Source: Sphingomonas colocasiae (GTDB taxonomy: Bacteria; Pseudomonadota; Alphaproteobacteria; Sphingomonadales; Sphingomonadaceae). From it: a stretch of DNA of 64,000 bases. Below the pieces are notes generated by a model. That model saw nothing but the letters and a program-made list of their open reading frames with translations, did no database searches and was not told the origin of the DNA. Where the stretch lies: the NCBI RefSeq assembly GCF_019880585.1, contig NZ_JAINVV010000004.1, forward strand, positions 620,001 to 684,000, read 5' to 3'. Numbering within the stretch: position 1 is the first letter of the stretch; every line of letters starts with the position of its first letter. Made by a program: the position numbers and the translations under genes. This document shows, in pieces, positions 62,477 through 64,000 of this stretch.

Positions 62477-63639
62477 CGCAGGCCGATGAGCGGCCTGAGC
62501 CAGGCGATGCGACCAGCGATACCGTAGAAGAGGACGCAACTGAGCGCCGTGCCCGCGATGATGATCGCGGCTTCGGCCAGGGGCGGCAGCGCCAGCGGCA
62601 GCAGCCACCAGGCGATCATCACGATCGCGGTCTGGTGGATGATATAGAAGGGGAAGACCGCTTCGCTCAGCCGCGCACGCCACGGATGGTCGCGGTTGAG
62701 CAGCACGGTCGCGGCATGGATCATCACCAGCGCCATGCTCCACATCATGCAGGCGAGCGCGGCGCGATTGAGCGCCATCGTGCCGTGCGGCGGCGTCATC
62801 GTGCCGGGATAGGCGCTTTCGACCGCGACGAGAATGACGAAGCTCGCCAGCGCCAGCACAAGCGCCGGCCGCCACACGCGCGCGAAGGCGGGCCATACCG
62901 CGCGCGAGCCGGCCAGTCCAAAGCCGAACAGGAAGGCGGGGAAATGGATGACATCGGTCAGCCAGTCGTCGAACAGCCCGTGCGATTCGCCGGTGGTGAA
63001 GGTGACGGCGACACGCACCGGCACGAAATAGACGAGCGGCAGCCACAGCAGCCGCGATCCGGTGCCGAGCGTTTCGAACATGCCGGCCAGCTTCGCCTTT
63101 GTTTCCTCGCCGATCAGCAACAGGCCCGCCGCCAGCAGCATGGTGAACAGCCAGAGATAGAAGACGAACCAGAGATGCTCCCAGCCCGGCAGGGTCACAT
63201 GGTCATATTGCCCGAACATCAGCCAGTCATGCGCCATGAAATGGCCGAAATCCTGGGTGTAGCCGTGATTGAAGCGCAGATTCACCCAGCTTTGCGGCGG
63301 TATGATCACCGCCATCGCGAACAGCAGCGGGATGATCAGCCGGGTCGTGCGCTCGCGCGCGAAGCGTTTCGTGCCCCGGAGCTTCACGAGCAGCGCGCGC
63401 GACGCATAGCCGGAGACGATGAACAGCACGGTCAGCCGCCATGGCGTGATGAACAGCATCGGATAGGAGAGCCACTGGATCGGGTGCGCGGTCTTCACGA
63501 TCCAGTTGCCGGTCACGAAGACCATGCCGGCATGGTAGAGCATCAGCAGCAGGAAGGCGCCGATGCGCAACCAGTCCAGTCCATAATGCCGGGGCACGGT
63601 AACGCTTGGCTGCACAGGAACTTCACTACCGATCGTCAT
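62470..63639 (-). CDS. membrane acyltransferase, OpgC-like (acyltransferase 3 family)
   Basis: The 389-residue protein has about ten membrane helices and belongs to the acyltransferase 3 family. The conserved start is HYGLDWLRIGAFLLLMLYHA, with the essential His in the first helix end. PWRLTVLFIVSGYASRALLV contains the SGY/F-x-S/A pattern. EHLWFVFYLWLFTMLLAAGL and the late VFPFYIIHQTAIVMIAWW complete the family pattern. OpgC transfers succinyl groups to periplasmic glucans; other members acylate LPS or polysaccharides. The acceptor here is unknown. The stop codon lies in a repeat remnant. A convergent or shared promoter is not visible; ispG starts 45 bases beyond on the other strand. Confidence 0.9.
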   Translation of the reverse strand: MTIGSEVPVQPSVTVPRHYGLDWLRIGAFLLLMLYHAGMVFVTGNWIVKTAHPIQWLSYPMLFITPWRLTVLFIVSGYASRALLVKLRGTKRFARERTTRLIIPLLFAMAVIIPPQSWVNLRFNHGYTQDFGHFMAHDWLMFGQYDHVTLPGWEHLWFVFYLWLFTMLLAAGLLLIGEETKAKLAGMFETLGTGSRLLWLPLVYFVPVRVAVTFTTGESHGLFDDWLTDVIHFPAFLFGFGLAGSRAVWPAFARVWRPALVLALASFVILVAVESAYPGTMTPPHGTMALNRAALACMMWSMALVMIHAATVLLNRDHPWRARLSEAVFPFYIIHQTAIVMIAWWLLPLALPPLAEAAIIIAGTALSCVLFYGIAGRIAWLRPLIGLRR

Positions 63640-63683
63640 TCAAGCGCGCTATAGGGCATTGCTTGCTAACAGAAGAGTAAAAC

Positions 63684-64000
63684 ATGTCGGTCCGCCCCTG
63701 GCGCGATATCGCGCGCCGCCAATCCCGCCAGATCATGGTGGGCAATGTTCCCGTCGGCGGCGATGCGCCCGTCACCGTGCAGACGATGACGAACACGCTG
63801 ACCAGCGATGCGAAGGCGACGATCGACCAGATCCGCCGCTGCGAGGAGGCGGGCGCCGATATCATCCGCGTTTCGTGCCCCGATGTGGAATCGACCGCGG
63901 CGCTCAAGCAGATCGTGCGCGCCGCGCGCGTGCCGATCGTCGCGGACATCCATTTCCATTACAAGCGCGCGCTGGAGGCCGCGGATGCGGGCGCCGCGTG
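63684..64000 (+). CDS. ispG: 4-hydroxy-3-methylbut-2-enyl diphosphate synthase, N-terminal part
   Basis: This is the first 105 residues of IspG (GcpE), which runs past the window end. IspG is an iron-sulfur enzyme of the MEP pathway that converts MEcPP to HMBPP for isoprenoid synthesis. The N-terminal TIM-barrel features are visible: [40 protein letters not shown], and [20 protein letters not shown] with [20 protein letters not shown]. The ATG at 63684 follows AGAAGAGTAAAAC, a weak purine-rich site. It is divergent from the acyltransferase gene with 44 bases between. The cluster-binding Cys residues are in the part not seen. Confidence 0.94.
   Translation, partial: MSVRPWRDIARRQSRQIMVGNVPVGGDAPVTVQTMTNTLTSDAKATIDQIRRCEEAGADIIRVSCPDVESTAALKQIVRAARVPIVADIHFHYKRALEAADAGAA

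Overview
The window is chromosomal DNA of a GC-rich alphaproteobacterium. It most resembles Sphingomonas or a close relative (Sphingomonadaceae). The reasons are the sucB-lpd pair, a CIRCE-controlled groESL operon, a two-gene MetH, a PafA-type alkaline phosphatase like the known Sphingomonas enzyme, adjacent hisZ and purA genes, a membrane-anchored cytochrome c next to pheA, and short intergenic hairpin repeats. About 57 genes are packed on both strands. At least twelve neighbouring pairs overlap by 4 bases (ATGA or GTGA). I saw no rRNA, tRNA, CRISPR array, prophage or intact insertion sequence.

Layout. 1-6 kb: the end of sucB, then lpd, a small envelope protein, a TRIC-like channel, and the sppA-acetyltransferase pair. 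6-8.3 kb: groES-groEL behind a promoter with a CIRCE operator and ahead of a clear terminator. 8.3-14.7 kb: two tiny lipoproteins, then a methionine-cycle operon of an ArsR-methyltransferase regulator, metF and the two halves of metH. 14.7-25.3 kb: a membrane sulfatase-fold enzyme, PafA phosphatase, DsbD-like reductase, periplasmic redoxin, amidohydrolase, 3-hydroxyisobutyrate-dehydrogenase-like enzyme and threonine ammonia-lyase. 25.4-31.3 kb: the bacterial N-end-rule transferase bpt, three small minus-strand genes, a large secreted metzincin and an unknown gene. 31.3-37.7 kb: a minus-strand run of pdxH, a CDF transporter, phzF, and the four-gene set of circularly permuted ATP-grasp, alpha-E, transglutaminase and Anbu peptidase.

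37.9-48.7 kb: a DnaJ-like protein, YihY, fabI, aroC, a secreted Pro/Ala-rich peptide, a methyltransferase, purA, hisZ, serA and serC. 48.9-58.4 kb: an extensin-like lipoprotein, a LOG-family protein, an acetyltransferase with cytochrome c, pheA, S1/P1 nuclease, carbonic anhydrase with a SulP transporter, an OprP-like porin and an unknown secreted protein. 58.7-64 kb: a two-component system, a gene-free stretch with a candidate small RNA, a retropepsin-PDZ protein, a membrane acyltransferase and the start of ispG.

Most of the window is housekeeping metabolism: the TCA cycle, methionine, serine, phenylalanine, isoleucine, purine, fatty-acid and isoprenoid synthesis. The less described material is the Anbu operon, the palindromic operator overlapping a promoter that appears to give a leaderless regulator mRNA, the foldback repeats that supply gene stop codons, two genes whose ribosome binding sites lie inside hairpins, and the candidate small RNA near 60.8 kb.
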